NCBI GenBank assembly: GCA_032718565.1
Contig: JAVGVS010000025.1
Span: 3,805,046-3,869,045, forward strand
From: Distichodus sexfasciatus
Taxonomy: Eukaryota > Chordata > Actinopteri > Characiformes > Distichodontidae
Length of the DNA stretch: 64,000 bases
Direction of reading: 5' to 3'
Within the stretch, counting starts at the first letter, position 1; the number at the start of each line of letters is the position of its first letter. Positions 36,467 through 48,300 of this stretch are shown in pieces. Position numbers and translations under genes: made by a program. The notes below the pieces were generated by a model. The model was not told where the DNA came from. It searched no databases and saw nothing but the letters and a program-made list of their open reading frames with translations.

Positions 36467-38220
36467 ATAAGCATCCACTATAGTGCCCTATAGACTGTTT
36501 ACCAAGCTGAGAGACCTAGGACTCAACACCCGCTTGTGCACGTGGGTGCTGGACTTCCTCACAGGCAGATCTCAGGTGGTGCGGGCGGGCAGGTGTGTCT
36601 CCAGCAGCATCACCACCAACACAGGAGCTCCTCAAGGGTGTGTGCTTTCTCTGCTGTTGTACTCACTATACACTTCGGACTGTGTGGCCACTCATGACTC
36701 CAACAACATTGTCAAGTTTGCGGACAACACAGTGGTGTTGGGGTTAATCTCCAACAATGATGAGACGGCCTACGTGGACGAGGTGGAGAACCTGGCACTC
36801 TGGTGTCAGGAAAACTGCCTCCAGCTGAACGTCAGCAAGACGAAGGAGCTGGTAGTGGACTTCAGCCGGAGACGGCGCAACTACAGACCCCTCATCATCA
36901 ACGGTGCTCCGGTGGAAAAGGTGTGTTCCTTCAAATACCTTGGCGTGCACATCTCTGAGGACCTGACATGGGCTAAACATATCAATGTTCAAGTCAAGAA
37001 GGCAAAGCAGCGTCTGTACCACCTTCGGAAGCTGCGAAAGTTTCGGGTTTCCCCTGCTGTTCTGAAAGCTTTCTACTCTGGCGTTGTGGAGAGCATCATT
37101 ACTCAGAATATTCTGTCCTGGCACGGGAACAGCTGTGTTCAGGACCAGAAAGCCCTCCAGCGAGTGATCCGGGCAGCGGAGCGCTGCTGCACGTCAGCTC
37201 TCCCTTCCCTGCAGGACACTTATTCCAAGAGATGTAGGACCAGGGCAATCAGGATTATAAAAGACTCATCTCACCCAGGAAACAGACTTTTTCACCTTCT
37301 GCAATCAGGCAGAAGGTTCCGCACCATCATGGCCAAAACAGAGAGACTCAGGAGGAGTTTCTATCCTCAGGCCATCCGTTTCCTAAAGCAGGACATGCCT
37401 TTCATGCTGCTAATACATACCTCATACTGTTACAATAACTTACACTGTAAATGTCCATGTTATTATATGCTGCTAATACATACCTCATACTGTTACAATA
37501 ACTTACACTGTAAATGTCCATGTTATTACATACTGCTAATACATACCTCATACTGTTACAATAACTTACACTGTAAATGTCCATGTTATTACATGCTGCT
37601 AATATATACCTCATATTGTTACAATAACTTACACTGTAAATGTCCATGTTATTACATGCTGCTAATACATACCTCATACTGTTACAATAACTTACACTGT
37701 AAATGTCCATGTTATTACATGCTGCTAATACATACCTCATATTGTTACAATAACTTACACTGTAAATGTCCATGTTATTACATGCTGCTAATACATACTT
37801 CATATTGTTATGATAACTTATACTGTCTGACTGTGATGTAAACCTCAATTGTGATAATCACTTATACTGGTTGCCAGATTTCACTGTCCATATCACATGC
37901 TCTACTCTGCTACCTACAATGCTGCAGTTGCACATTGCACCTGTCTGTCCTAGCACAATTTTACAATCTCGGGTTAAAACTCTGCACATGTAACTTTATA
38001 TTCCTTATTGTATAATATAGTATATAGTTTATTTTTGTCCTGTTACCCCAACCTCCGTATTTAAGTTAGTATTTATGTTTGTAAGGTTGTATTGTGTCTC
38101 TGTTTTGTTTTCTTCTTGTCTATTGCACAGTTATAAGAGCGGATCAGGATACATTTCACTGCATGTTGTATCTGTATAACTTGCATGTGACAAATAAAGA
38201 ATCTTGAATCTTGAATCTTT
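36467..38220 (+). mobile_element. 5'-truncated LINE (CR1/L2/Rex1 group) with RT C-terminal part and 3' tail
   Basis: This is a retrotransposon relic. From about 36467 the frame reads STIVPYRLFTKL, then APQGCVLS, then the active-site block KFADN, VVDFSRRRR, FKYLGVHISEDLTW, AERCCTSALPSLQD and DSSHPGNRLFHLL, which is the order of fingers, palm and thumb seen in CR1/L2/Rex1 reverse transcriptases. The endonuclease and the first RT blocks are missing, so the element is 5'-truncated, as is common after incomplete reverse transcription. The frame has no ATG at its start. The catalytic FADD motif reads FADN (Asn codon at 36726-36728), which should abolish polymerase activity. After the RT a 63-bp minisatellite prolongs the frame to 37841. 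A 3' UTR follows and ends in AATAAAGAATC plus TTGAATC repeats at 38193-38220, the type of short-repeat tail used by this LINE group. Confidence 0.85.
37404..37841 (+). repeat. 63-bp minisatellite, about 7 units, in frame with the LINE RT
   Basis: Units start at 37404, 37467, 37530, 37593, 37656, 37719 and 37782 (the last one partial and diverged). Each is 63 bp, exactly 21 codons, and encodes about MLLIHTSYCYNNLHCKCPC plus YY. Because the period is a multiple of three, the frame stays open on both strands, giving an antisense frame of 148 codons as well. Units differ by only a few bases, so the expansion is recent compared with the LINE body. Confidence 0.95.
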
Positions 38221-39639
38221 CACACATGCCGGAAAGCATAGATAGTATTTACTTGTTTATGTACAAAAAGTCTTTCTTGGCATAGCACGTGAAAACAACA
38301 ACGAATTTCTGGAGCTTGTCTAAGAATTCTTATCTTGAGCTTTTTGGCTTATTTTAAGAAGAATCTCACTTACTTCAATTATGTTTCTTTCATGTCAGCC
38401 TCAATCAATTTGATTTGATCTGTTTACGATGTTAATGGAGTTCATGCTTAACTGTGAAATTCTATCCCTTTCTGCACCAGTGTGCTATACAACATGCATT
38501 GATGTGGAAACTGGTACGAGGATGCACACTTGTTGTTCATATCAAACATTTTAAAACCACAAGCAAATATAATTCTGGCTTTAATTTACGTGTAGCTTTA
38601 ATATCATAGTTAACTGAAGCTAAATGTACAGCAAATTACATGGATTACATGAAAAAGACAATGTATGACTCACAAAAGGGTAACATTTACTGCCATTTCA
38701 GTTTTAATGAATACAAAATTAATTAAAAAGTGAACTTTTAATGTTATTTAATACATTATATAATCGTGTAATACGTGTAATGTTAACAGCTTATTAAAGA
38801 TGGTTTACTGTCTAACTTTTTTCTTCTTTGAAGTGTTAAGAAGCATCGAAACTCGCACACAGTCTAGTTTGAAAGCAAGTGCTCGAGGTGTGTGTAGACG
38901 TGACATATCCTACACAATCACTGCAGACTCTCCTCCACTTCTGAAAAGTTAAAGTGGCCACTTCAGAATCCATTACCGTGCCACCTGCTCGCTGCAGATT
39001 AACGACGCGGCGGGAAACTTATTAAAAAGAGGAAAACCACATTCATTCAAAAGCTTTTCCTCGTATGATGTATAACCAAAGAGATCCATGTCTTCGCCTT
39101 CCCAGGAAAGGAAAAGGGCAAAGAGGGATTCAGACCAGCAGCGAGCAATGAGAAGCTCTTCAGCCGAAAAACCCTCAAGCGCTCCAACTTGCTTCTGATG
39201 TACGTGGCCACTGTCTCGACTTTAATCAGCACTGAACACTCAGCAACACCAAACGGAGTCTCACACACACAGCCCCCAACATGTCTGCACCTTCTCTCAA
39301 TGCCGCAGCAATGAAAACGAGTGTCTCAGCACTGGCTTTGAGCCGCATCAGCGGCAACACACACTTGCTGCCTCACTTTCATGTCTCTCATTCATTGGGC
39401 ATGATGCTTTTTTTACCAGAACTGACTGGCTCGTCGCGGTTGAGTATGAAAACAGAAACTGGGACGTGGTTCTGACAATTTGTCCCCACTCTGTCTCGCC
39501 GCTTCACTATCGTTTGTGCTCTCTCTCTCAATCATCATCTGCTTGTGGTAAACTGAACAGGCAGAGGCACAGAATATAGTTTTTAAAAAGTAATTAGAAA
39601 CCGCCGACAGAGCGAAATATAGAAATATGAGCTGAGAAA
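38221..39639. other. Intronic DNA, no gene recognised
   Basis: 38221-38900 is AT-rich. 38900-39480 is GC-richer and repeat-free, a possible noncoding element upstream of the purine tract. Confidence 0.4.
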
Positions 39640-40520
39640 GAAAAAGAGAGCGCACAAGCGTGAAAGTGTGAACGGCACAACATGAATGAGTGAAGGAGCG
39701 CATGAACAAGGACAAGAAGGAGCAAAGAGTGTGAGACTGAGTGAGTGAGAGCAAAACAGAGGGACAGAGCAAGAGAGAGACAGAAGGAGAGAGAGCACTA
39801 GACAGAAGATAAAGTGTGAGACAGACGGAGAGAGAGGGAGAAAGCATGAGAAAGGGTAGGACAAAGCAGGAGACCGCAAGACAAAGCAAGAGAGCGTGAA
39901 ACAAAGAGAGAGAGCTCGAGACAAAGTGAAAGAGCGTGAGACATAGCGAGAGAGCGCGAGACAAAGAGTGAAAGGGTGAGACAAAGCATAAAAAGGTGTG
40001 GACAAAGTGAGAGAGCACGAGATAAAACGAGAACAGATGAGATGAAATGAGAAAGGGTGGGACAATGCGAGAAAGGGTGGGACAAAGAGGGAGAGGGGAA
40101 AACAAACTGCGAGAGTGAGAGACAAAGCGAGAGAGCGTGAGACAAAGTGAGAAACTGCAAGACACAGTGAGACTGCGAGACTAAGTAAGAGGGTGCAAGA
40201 CTAAACAAGAGAGCGCCAGACAAAGTGAGAGGGTGCAGAGATAGAGAGAGAGCGTGAGACAAAGAAGGACAGCATGAGACATGGTGAGAGAAACAGAGCG
40301 GGAAAGCGTGCGACTGAGACATAGAGAGTGTGTGCAACATAGAGAGAGACAGTGAAAGAGATGTAGTGAGCAAGGGAGAGAGATCGCAAGAGAGCGAGAG
40401 ACAGGACGAGAAAGAGGGAGCAAGAGAGAGACACAGCAGGAGATCTAGAGAAAGCCAGACAAACAAGGAAGACGATCAGAGCAGGACACATAAGCAGAAC
40501 GAGTGAGAGAGAAAGACAGC
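39640..40520 (+). repeat. Purine-rich GA tract of about 880 bp with approximately 20-bp units
   Basis: The plus strand is almost entirely A/G with interspersed C/T, in imperfect units such as 'gagacaaagtgagagagcg'. The antisense frames of 250, 222 and 180 codons (Ser/Leu/Cys-rich, in all three frames over the same DNA) come from this composition and are not genes. The strand asymmetry could favour triplex (H-DNA) or R-loop formation. Confidence 0.9.
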
Positions 40521-40757
40521 CAGGATGAGACTTCTATTAAACACTTAATAATCCGCAGAGCAGTTCAGCTGTACCTTCTAACACACCCACCCCTCACTCC
40601 TTCATGCATTAATAAAAGCAGCACTTCATGTTTACTGAGAGATAGCATAAGGCAGTGCTCGCCCCGACTCGCCCTCCACTCTCCTGATAGAAACAGAGAC
40701 ACAGACAGCAGAGAAACAAAGAAGCGAAAGCAAAGGAAGACAGAAGGTGAGGTTGAG

Positions 40758-40925
40758 ATGTATAATTTAAAGGGTTTACTGCTTCTACTGACCACGTGTT
40801 CTACATTAATCTCAGGTCTAAGTGCCTGTCGGAGCTGGAGGTGTAGGCGCTGCTACGTGAGCAGGCGTCTCTCATCAGGACGATGGAGCTCAAATTCTGA
40901 AGAGGTCAGAGTTCAGAAGCATTGA
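40758..40925 (+). CDS. Speculative 55-aa secreted cationic peptide frame
   Basis: The frame starts at an ATG with a purine at -3 and encodes 55 residues. Residues 1-23 look like a signal peptide: Lys at 5, then GLLLLLTTCSTLISG, with a small-residue cleavage site near LSA. The rest is Arg-rich with three Cys in the pattern CRSWRCRRC and no recognised family. Downstream are AATAAA at 40957-40962 and again at 40969-40974, followed by a GT-rich stretch at 40995-41035, the usual layout of a vertebrate poly(A) site. A TATA-like TTAATAAAAG lies near 40610. The same frame stays open upstream to 40503. It sits antisense to alk inside its intron. It may equally be a chance frame, or an exon with an acceptor at the TCTCAG near 40815. 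The function is unknown. Confidence 0.22.
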   Translation: MYNLKGLLLLLTTCSTLISGLSACRSWRCRRCYVSRRLSSGRWSSNSEEVRVQKH

Positions 40926-40956
40926 ATTGTAGACCTGGAGCAGGCTGGAAAAGTTC

Positions 40957-41038
40957 AATAAAGACTGAAATAAATATTATTCTAGTCTTTAGTTTAATTG
41001 TGACTTTGTGTGGTAATGTTGTCGTCTTGTATGTAAAT
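40957..41038 (+). promoter_or_regulatory. Poly(A)-signal-like region
   Basis: Two AATAAA hexamers (40957 and 40969) are followed within 25-65 nt by a T/GT-rich downstream element. This is a canonical arrangement, but such motifs also occur by chance in AT-rich introns. Confidence 0.3.
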
Positions 41039-41322
41039 ACAGCCACAGCCAGTGTGCTGGAAAAACTTTCAATGATATTTTGATGCACATGTTGGATATT
41101 TATGAGCATTTGATGGAAGTTAATTTATTTAGCAAATACACTATAAACTCAACTGAGGTCCAGATGTGAGTCTAGAAATGAGGACCATTACTGATCATTA
41201 CTAATAAATGAGCCATGATATATAACTGATACATCTGATATAATAACTGATAAATAATATATAAATAACATTCAGCCTTGTTGTTTAAATAGTTTGCTGT
41301 TGTTAAACTGTTTGGTTTTATT

Positions 41323-41452
41323 CAGACCCTCCAGGATTTGACAACGTTGCGATCGCAACTATTAACGCAAATTCAGCCAGTCCCCGCAAATGCAGTCCCG
41401 GTGCAATTTTGACCCATTACTGCAATTTTTGACCAATAAATGTCGTTTAAAA
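41323..41452 (+). mobile_element. Left-end fragment of the CAG...CTG element
   Basis: It shares 'cagaccctccagg', 'gttgcgatcgcaactattaa' and 'caaattcagccag' with the element at 50593, then diverges. The right end is missing. Confidence 0.65.
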
Positions 41453-41454
41453 CT

Positions 41455-42640
41455 TCCAATGGTCATAAGTCACTTTTTTCAGTTTACAAGAAGGTGGAAG
41501 AGTAACGTCCATATGAGGTGAGACAGATTAAAGCTATAGATAGCAAGCCTGTCTGCTTTTAAACAAGCAACATCAGCTTCAGGCTGCACTGTTCACACAC
41601 TGCTCCCTTCTAACATGACAATATGATTTAATATTCTACACACACTGTGGCTCGATATTTGGGAAATTTCAAAGGTTTATTAAAGAAGTAGAGCACAATA
41701 ATAATATATTAATAGGTTTAGGGTGTTTTGTGCCACTGCAAAGTGTTTTTGCATATCGTTTGTATTGTATTAAGTCTATTCTGGCTTCTGCACGTCCTTT
41801 AATTCTTCTTTAATTTCCATCTAAACAAAGTTGAGGAGTCGGCAAAACTCAGCCATTCACTCGCTACGAAATTTGAAAGGGTCGAGTGAGAATGAGAGTC
41901 ATGAAAAGAATGACTAGTTAATTTTCTTTCATTCATTTGAGAACCAAGTCCTTTATTTTTCTTTCTCATTCTGCTTCTTTTATGCTATGTGCTTTATACA
42001 GTCCATGCAGTGGTACTCAGATATACGCCTTTTCCCTGTGGTTTATTTCAAAGTATTTTTCCACTAAAAAATTAAATAAAAATAGCTCATGCCTGTCGCT
42101 AACAGCCTACTGATAGATTACGAAGGCAAATGAGGGGAGACCTTGAATTGGGAGCAGGATATGCTTCACTCATATGAGATTACTTGCATTCTGAATTTCA
42201 CAGCACATTACAGAATGAACAATATTTCACATGCATTAAGCTTTTTCATTTTAATGGGAAATGATTATAAAACAAATCCAAGCTTTTTAGAGTGGAAAGG
42301 AGCCTTTATATCTGCCTCCTCATATTATACTATATAGAATGTTGAATTACAGTATCGCACTTATTGTGTTCACTGAACGATAAATGTCTGAGCACTGGAA
42401 ACAGCGGAAAGGCTCTATACTGAACCCCAAGGACCTGTGTGGAAGCAGGATGTGATTTGAAGTTTACCCCAGAGCATCAGGATTATAGTCCAGGATTACA
42501 TGTTCTATTAATTTAAATCCAGATATCCTTCTATGCCCCTTACTGGGTCATGCTGCTTTAGCTAAAAAGTCGGGAGGTTCTACAGGTCATGTTTACTGCA
42601 GAACCCCTGTATTGTAGTGACTGAACTGAAAACAACTGAA
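41455..42640. other. Intronic DNA, nothing recognised
   Basis: AT-rich with short frames only. Confidence 0.4.
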
Positions 42641-42720
42641 CTTCTTTTAGGCTCTTGAAGACATTTCACCTCTCATCCAAAAGGCTTCTTCAGTTCTAAA
42701 ACCTGATCAGAAGTCCCAGG
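42640..42720. repeat. Dispersed fish repeat fragment
   Basis: The phrase 'tcttgaagacatttcacctc' followed by 'tcatccaaaaggcttcttca' is familiar from teleost repeats. The class and the ends are not resolved. Confidence 0.35.
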
Positions 42721-42949
42721 TATTTAACATGCAGTGAGTTTTTCATGTTGAATGTGGTCTTGAGAGTCACTGATCCACACTGCCATCTCAGAACCTAAAA
42801 GAACTTCCCTTCGATTACAGCACTCAAGAACCCGTCGCCTCATAAAAGGAGTAAAAACTCTGTTAACATGTTTCTAACTAAGATTAGCTAATATTAATTC
42901 CTGTTAACACACCGTTGGGAATTCCAAAGTTATGTAAGTAAAATAAAGT

Positions 42950-43160
42950 GAAGTGAGGGATTATTTGTCATTGTGAACACATCACACTACAGCCACAACA
43001 GAATGTGACCACTGCATTTGACCCATCCGTGAAGGAGCAGTGGGCAGCTGACGTGAAGCACCCGGGGAGCACTGCTTGGAGATGGTACCTTACTCATGGT
43101 ACCTTTACTGGACCAGGACCTGGTGAACTCCCTAGTTGTTACACCACCATCTGCCCCAAG
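42950..43160 (-). mobile_element. tRNA-derived SINE, family A (nearly full)
   Basis: The plus-strand text 'ttatttgtcattgtgaacac', 'tgcatttgacccatccgtga', 'cacccggggagcactgcttg' and 'ggtacctttactggacc' defines the copy. The head is degraded at 43120-43160. Confidence 0.75.
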
Positions 43161-43164
43161 TATC

Positions 43165-44840
43165 TGAAGCTCAGGATTGTAGGTTTGCTTTTGCAATTGG
43201 CGGGGACCTAAAAGCTCACAGCCTACTTCACAATACATAACACAATATCAAACATCATAAATATCTTACATAAATAATAGCAATGCTATTTTTTTTAAAG
43301 ACTGTTTATACATGGAGTTTAACGTTTTCGTTTGATCAAAATTATTGGTGCTAACAGTTCAGCAATCGCTAGATATTGTTAGGGACACATTTTCACCATC
43401 TACACGGAATTCTACACTCTTGCTAAAGCTTGTCCAAATGCCCATTAAACAGTTGAAATTCCTTCTTATTTAGCAACTTGGCAATGGAAGTTTGAATTTG
43501 CTCTTGTTGAGACTTCCAAAAACTCACACCGTGCTCTACCACCCGGCACTACGCTGCTAACTACCGAGAGTCTACAGAACCTCAGAGACTTTCAGAAAAG
43601 CAGACCGCTGATACTTTTGGAGTGACCTGCTACAAGCAGCCTCTGGTGCAATAGTTACGTTTGGTGTCACAGGGAGAAGCCATGATCTTCCAAATGAATG
43701 ATGATGATGATGATGAAACTGTACAGCTCCGCCTCACATCCACAAGGAAAGAGGACAATAATACACTCCATAATTAAGGCAAAATGATCTTCTACTCAGC
43801 AGCAAACAAACAGACAATATCAAAGTATCACAAGCTTAAAAATAAAATGAGAGCATTCTACAGTATGTTTACAAAACTTTATATTACTTTTAATATAATA
43901 ATAAAAATTACTTTTAATAATATTTTATACTACTTTATATTGCATTTGATGGTTTGAAACCTCTCTGCTGATAATATGAACATTTCCTCTGTCTGTAGTA
44001 CTGTGAGTGATCTCATAAAGATCATGATAAAATCATGTTATTTTTGTTATTTTCAATGTTAATTTCTACCGCTACTACACAGTCCATGATGGAAAAAAGG
44101 CACTCAAGTCTGCGACTGGCGTGTATCCAGGTATTAACTGGCTAATTTGGTAATGTTATTTTTCCATCATCTCCGTTTGCGCTATAATTGTTCTAGCAAG
44201 CAGCATAACAGATAGCAGTGCCATTAGCAACATCCCCCCACATCAACTTCACCTACTAAATCCAAAACTACAAGTGGTCAAAGCTAAATAATAAATTAGA
44301 TTAATAAATATTGCAGTAAACATTGACTCATTCAAATTCACCAGACTTTCTTTCCTACCTAAAGTCACAACAGTTTGCAAGTAAAAACCTACCATGCAAA
44401 ACAGAATAAAACTAGTGCAGCAGTGTAGCAGTGCATAAAAAGGCAAGATTGGCATGTTGGATATAAACACATCAACTTGCTCGCTGTACAGGACCAATGT
44501 TTCTGCTCTCAGTGCAGAATGAAGACCAGACATGTGCCACATTTGTGCTCAGCGTTCCTGTTTGCTCGGTTCGGTTGTGCAAGCGGCTGTGACAGAGCAA
44601 AAATGCAGCTCTGTCGGAAACACTGGCATAGAGAGACAATAGAGAATGCATAAAGCTTCAGTCCTCCACACAGGCTGCTTTTAGCATAAAGGTGTATGCC
44701 AACTTATGGCCTTCAGACAGCACCTGTCCTCTCCAGACTGGCTTTAAAAAGCATTTTCAACACTAAATACTCCCGGCATCAGCATCCTTCGCTGTCGAGT
44801 TCATACAGTGCATTGTCAAACATTGAAGTCTAAACGTACA
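43165..44840. other. Intronic DNA, nothing recognised
   Basis: Contains the GAT run at 43701 and an AT-rich stretch at 43840-43950. The 97-codon minus frame at 44249-44542 lacks a recognisable domain. Confidence 0.4.
43701..43717 (+). repeat. (GAT)n microsatellite
   Basis: A short run of about five to six GAT units. Confidence 0.8.
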
Positions 44841-44844
44841 ATGA

Positions 44845-44905
44845 TCTGCCATAACATTAGGACCACTCCCTAATACTGAGTAGGTCTGTGGCTATGCAGC
44901 TCCAT
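44845..44905 (+). repeat. 'ccataacattaggaccac' repeat fragment
   Basis: 'gatctgccataacattagga' and 'ccctaatactgagtaggtct' are a recognisable fish repeat phrase; only about 60 bp is preserved. Confidence 0.45.
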
Positions 44906-45022
44906 ACACTGCAATATCTTCATCTGACTCTGCTTCACCTTCCTTCTTCTTTTTGTAGCTCCTGACTACTGCAGCGTGGGGACATCACATAAGAGCTGCA
45001 GTTATACAGATGCTCTGACTTG

Positions 45023-45783
45023 AGTTGTTGTCAAGACCATCCAAACCGAGACCAGAGTGTGTCGAGACCGAGACAAGACCAAGACTCTGAAGGGCCGAGT
45101 CCCAGACGAGACCAACACCAGGGCTGGGCGAGACCAAGCCGAGATCGAGACCGGACCAATGCCCGTTTACCACCACATGACAAATAAGTGGAACATGCAA
45201 AGCCTAAGTAGCCCTCAAAAAGAGCTGAACAAAGAAAACAACATACACTAAGCAGCATTAAACATGTTTATAAATACTTTTCTCCTATCTATAATGAGAA
45301 AATCACTTCACTAGAAGCAGTGATCCAAACTGATAACATCATATGTTAAACTCAACAAAGCACAGTGGCAGAACACTCCTCGAGACCAAACTTGCCCCAA
45401 AAATAAGAGGGTAGCTGCTAAACACCACACAGCATGACCTGAAACAGCAGATAAATGGGAAATCAGATTAAAGTACGGTTTGGTTACATTTAGAAACATT
45501 AGATTGCGACATTCTGTGACCTAAACATGCACAATGGGGTCTCATCATAATGCCCCCTCTACTAATGAATGTGAATGATGGGCAAGTAACCGCGGTAGGC
45601 AGAAACATCACGGTTGCACTTGAAGTGAGAAGTTATTCAATCAGCTCATTAATAGTAATATTCTCAGAGTTGTGGTCTCATCTTGTCTCAAAATAAAATC
45701 CAGAGACTTCTTTGTCCGATTCCAAGACAACACCAAGAGCTGAAAAAACTGATCTTGAGACCAGCCTCAATTCCTACAACACT
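45023..45783 (+). mobile_element. TIR-type nonautonomous element with 'gagaccaag' minisatellite (copy 2)
   Basis: The left end is 'agttgttgtcaagaccatcc'. The right end 'cctcaattcctacaacact' is, reverse-complemented, a partial match to it, so the element has short imperfect terminal inverted repeats. The left third is an imperfect 'gagaccaagac' array. It encodes no transposase. The superfamily is not assigned, though hAT-like is plausible. Confidence 0.65.
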
Positions 45784-45784
45784 T

Positions 45785-47130
45785 GCTCTGATCAGTTGTC
45801 TAGCCATCATGACAATATGACTCTTGCCAAAGTCACTCAAATCTTTACGCTTATTCATTTTTAGGCTTCCAACACATCGACCTGTCTAATATATCCAATT
45901 GGGCAGGATCCAACTTACCACCTCCCGAACTCATGACCAGCTACTACAATTACGCAACTAACATTTAAACAAACTACACTTCTGCTGGCTACTTACATTT
46001 ACTAACGCACATCAAACAGTACCATGACAAACAACTCACTGGATGAGAATGAATGAACAAGTTGCTGCTTCCAGCAATGCTGAAGAGGTTAAGAAATGGT
46101 ACAACCCACATTAGGGCTGTCTGAAATTGTATTACATTAGAATGTACCTGCACAGTGAGAAAGGAAGGGAACAGTTCAACCAAAGCTGTTGTTTTGTCTG
46201 TTGTCTGGGTCTTGATCGGGGGTCAGACCCCCCAATAACCACACACCCTAACCACCCCCTAGCCTTCTGTGATTGCCTGCTTGGAATCCATTATTCACCT
46301 CATATGAAGAAAAAGATTCTGAAAGATCTGGTACAGCCCTCATACATACACATATATAAAATGAGGAAAATTTAGCAGGAAAACTAAAAAGTCCAAATCA
46401 TAAGGTTCAAAGTGCTACTTTGTACGTGTAAAAGTCTTGAAAAATTACTTTATTTACAATAATTGATTCTTTTATAGTTATAATTTAATTCAGGTAACTT
46501 AATGAAAACATATGTTCTGTGAAATCTGTCATAAACTGTCCTCATGCATAATCAGAACAATCCTGTTTCTCCAGTCAATTTACTGGTGGTTATACAGGAG
46601 GTGGAGTGATGCTTTTCTGACCCTACTAACTGGAGTCAGCACTGCTGTGACACTTGAATATGTGGTAATGTGCTTACTTCAACAACTAAAGGAAATGAAA
46701 GTAATAACAGCAATGAAGTAACTTTGTGAATGTGAGAGTGACAGCAACAGTATGTCCTAAGAGTCTTTTGTGGTGCAACTTTGATTACTAGACTTGTAGA
46801 AAACAGAATTCAAGAATAAATTTTACATTTCTCAAAGTCAACTTGAGTCAGATGTTCGGGAACTTTATGCCCCGCAACAAAGACCAGCTTTAATTTGTTT
46901 GGCTTCAACGGCTTGTTTAACAAAAACACACAACTAACGCTCTCCGTCTCTCACTGATGCCTTCCTCTGCCTTTTGTTCTTGATCTAATTGGGTAGATAC
47001 AAATGCACCACATTAGAAATCCCGTTCTTCCAGGACCTGTGAGGGAATTTTCATCTTTTCTAGGAATCACAACCATGCTATAGGCCTCTGAACTCTCTCT
47101 ACTTCCAAAAAGCTTTAACACATCAAGCTA
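45785..47130. other. Intronic DNA, nothing recognised
   Basis: Unique-looking sequence with short frames only. Confidence 0.4.
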
Positions 47131-47480
47131 ACGAGATGCAGAGCCTTCGACTTTTCGACGAAGGTCTCAAGGTCTGAACAAGGCACGATTTAAAAAAGAA
47201 ATGCATCATCTTGGATGTAATTAATTCATTAAGATGCTACACACATCAGAGTGGAGATTTGTTAAGGCCAAACAGAACGGGCTAGAAGCATATTGCTGCA
47301 ATTAGATAACAGAGTCTAACACCATGTAATTATGGATGACACTGACGTACAGCTCCTCATAAAGAGTAATTAAGCCTTATAAAAGTCAAACTGCATTTCT
47401 CATCCTTTCAGAAGGGATACTACACGCAGAAACGTTAATCAAGTCCAGGATTATGAGAATTTACACTAGAACTGGCTTGT
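47130..47480. promoter_or_regulatory. Candidate conserved noncoding element (homeodomain-word rich)
   Basis: A unique stretch with clustered TAAT/ATTA cores: 'gctgcaattagataacagag', 'catgtaattatggatgac' and 'aagagtaattaagccttat'. The density and lack of repeats resemble vertebrate conserved enhancers. Function is inferred only. Confidence 0.3.
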
Positions 47481-48300
47481 AACGTTCATGCCAACACCAG
47501 CTCTTAATGCACAGAGTCCCGTCACGTCATAAAGCAAATCCAGACTTTATGCATCACTGCCATCTTGTTTTCAGTGCATGACACTGTATAGCACAAATCA
47601 CTGGACCTAAATTTGTACTCATCTAAATCTAACCTAAACTGTACTTCTACAGAACACTACTCTGTGTTCACAAAAATGAACAAAATTCAACTCTTATCAA
47701 GGGAAAGCTTTGATTTTAATAATGCACTTAAGTGGTTTGTTGGCATTTTGCTTCATTGCTTCCAGTTTGCAACCATTTAGAAATAACACTTTTGTCAATA
47801 AATCTTAATAGTTAAGGAGTGGTAGAAAAAATATGGCTTTAAAAAGTGAAATTCCTTTCATTTTGTCCTCTAAACATTCGATTACAAGAAGCAACTGGTC
47901 CAAAAATGATTTCTGTGATGTTTTGTAGATGTTAACAATTTATTTCAGCTCATGATGAATTAGCATAGGTCCACACCCAATCTACAGTTCCAATTAGCTG
48001 TCATTAATTGTTAGTCACATAAGCACACTAAACTAATTTATAGCCCTTCTGATTGTTTAGGCAGAAACTGTATTTCATGAATCCAGATTTTACCACCTTG
48101 GTACCTATACATATTCAGCAAAGTTTACTTGAATCTTTCTTAGCTCACATACAACTCTACAGGAAAGACCAACGTTCACTAGAATGTTCCAGTTCAGTCA
48201 AATCTTCTAATGTATTACAGACAAAACTTATATTTTAGCTGATAACAAAAACAACCAGCATTCTACTCACAGTACAGTCATTTACGATATTTATTTATTT
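47480..48300. other. Intronic DNA, nothing recognised
   Basis: AT-rich sequence with short frames only. Confidence 0.4.

Noticed and set aside
37404..37841. CRISPR-like array from the regular 63-bp spacing
   Set aside because: The whole unit is repeated with no unique spacers, and the context is a fish LINE.
37402..37848. 148-codon antisense frame over the LINE minisatellite
   Set aside because: It is the reverse reading of the 63-bp repeat and has no independent support.
39413..40466. Overlapping antisense frames of 250, 222 and 180 codons, Ser/Leu/Cys/Phe-rich
   Set aside because: All three frames are open because the plus strand is a GA-rich array poor in stop codons; no domain, no start or splice context.
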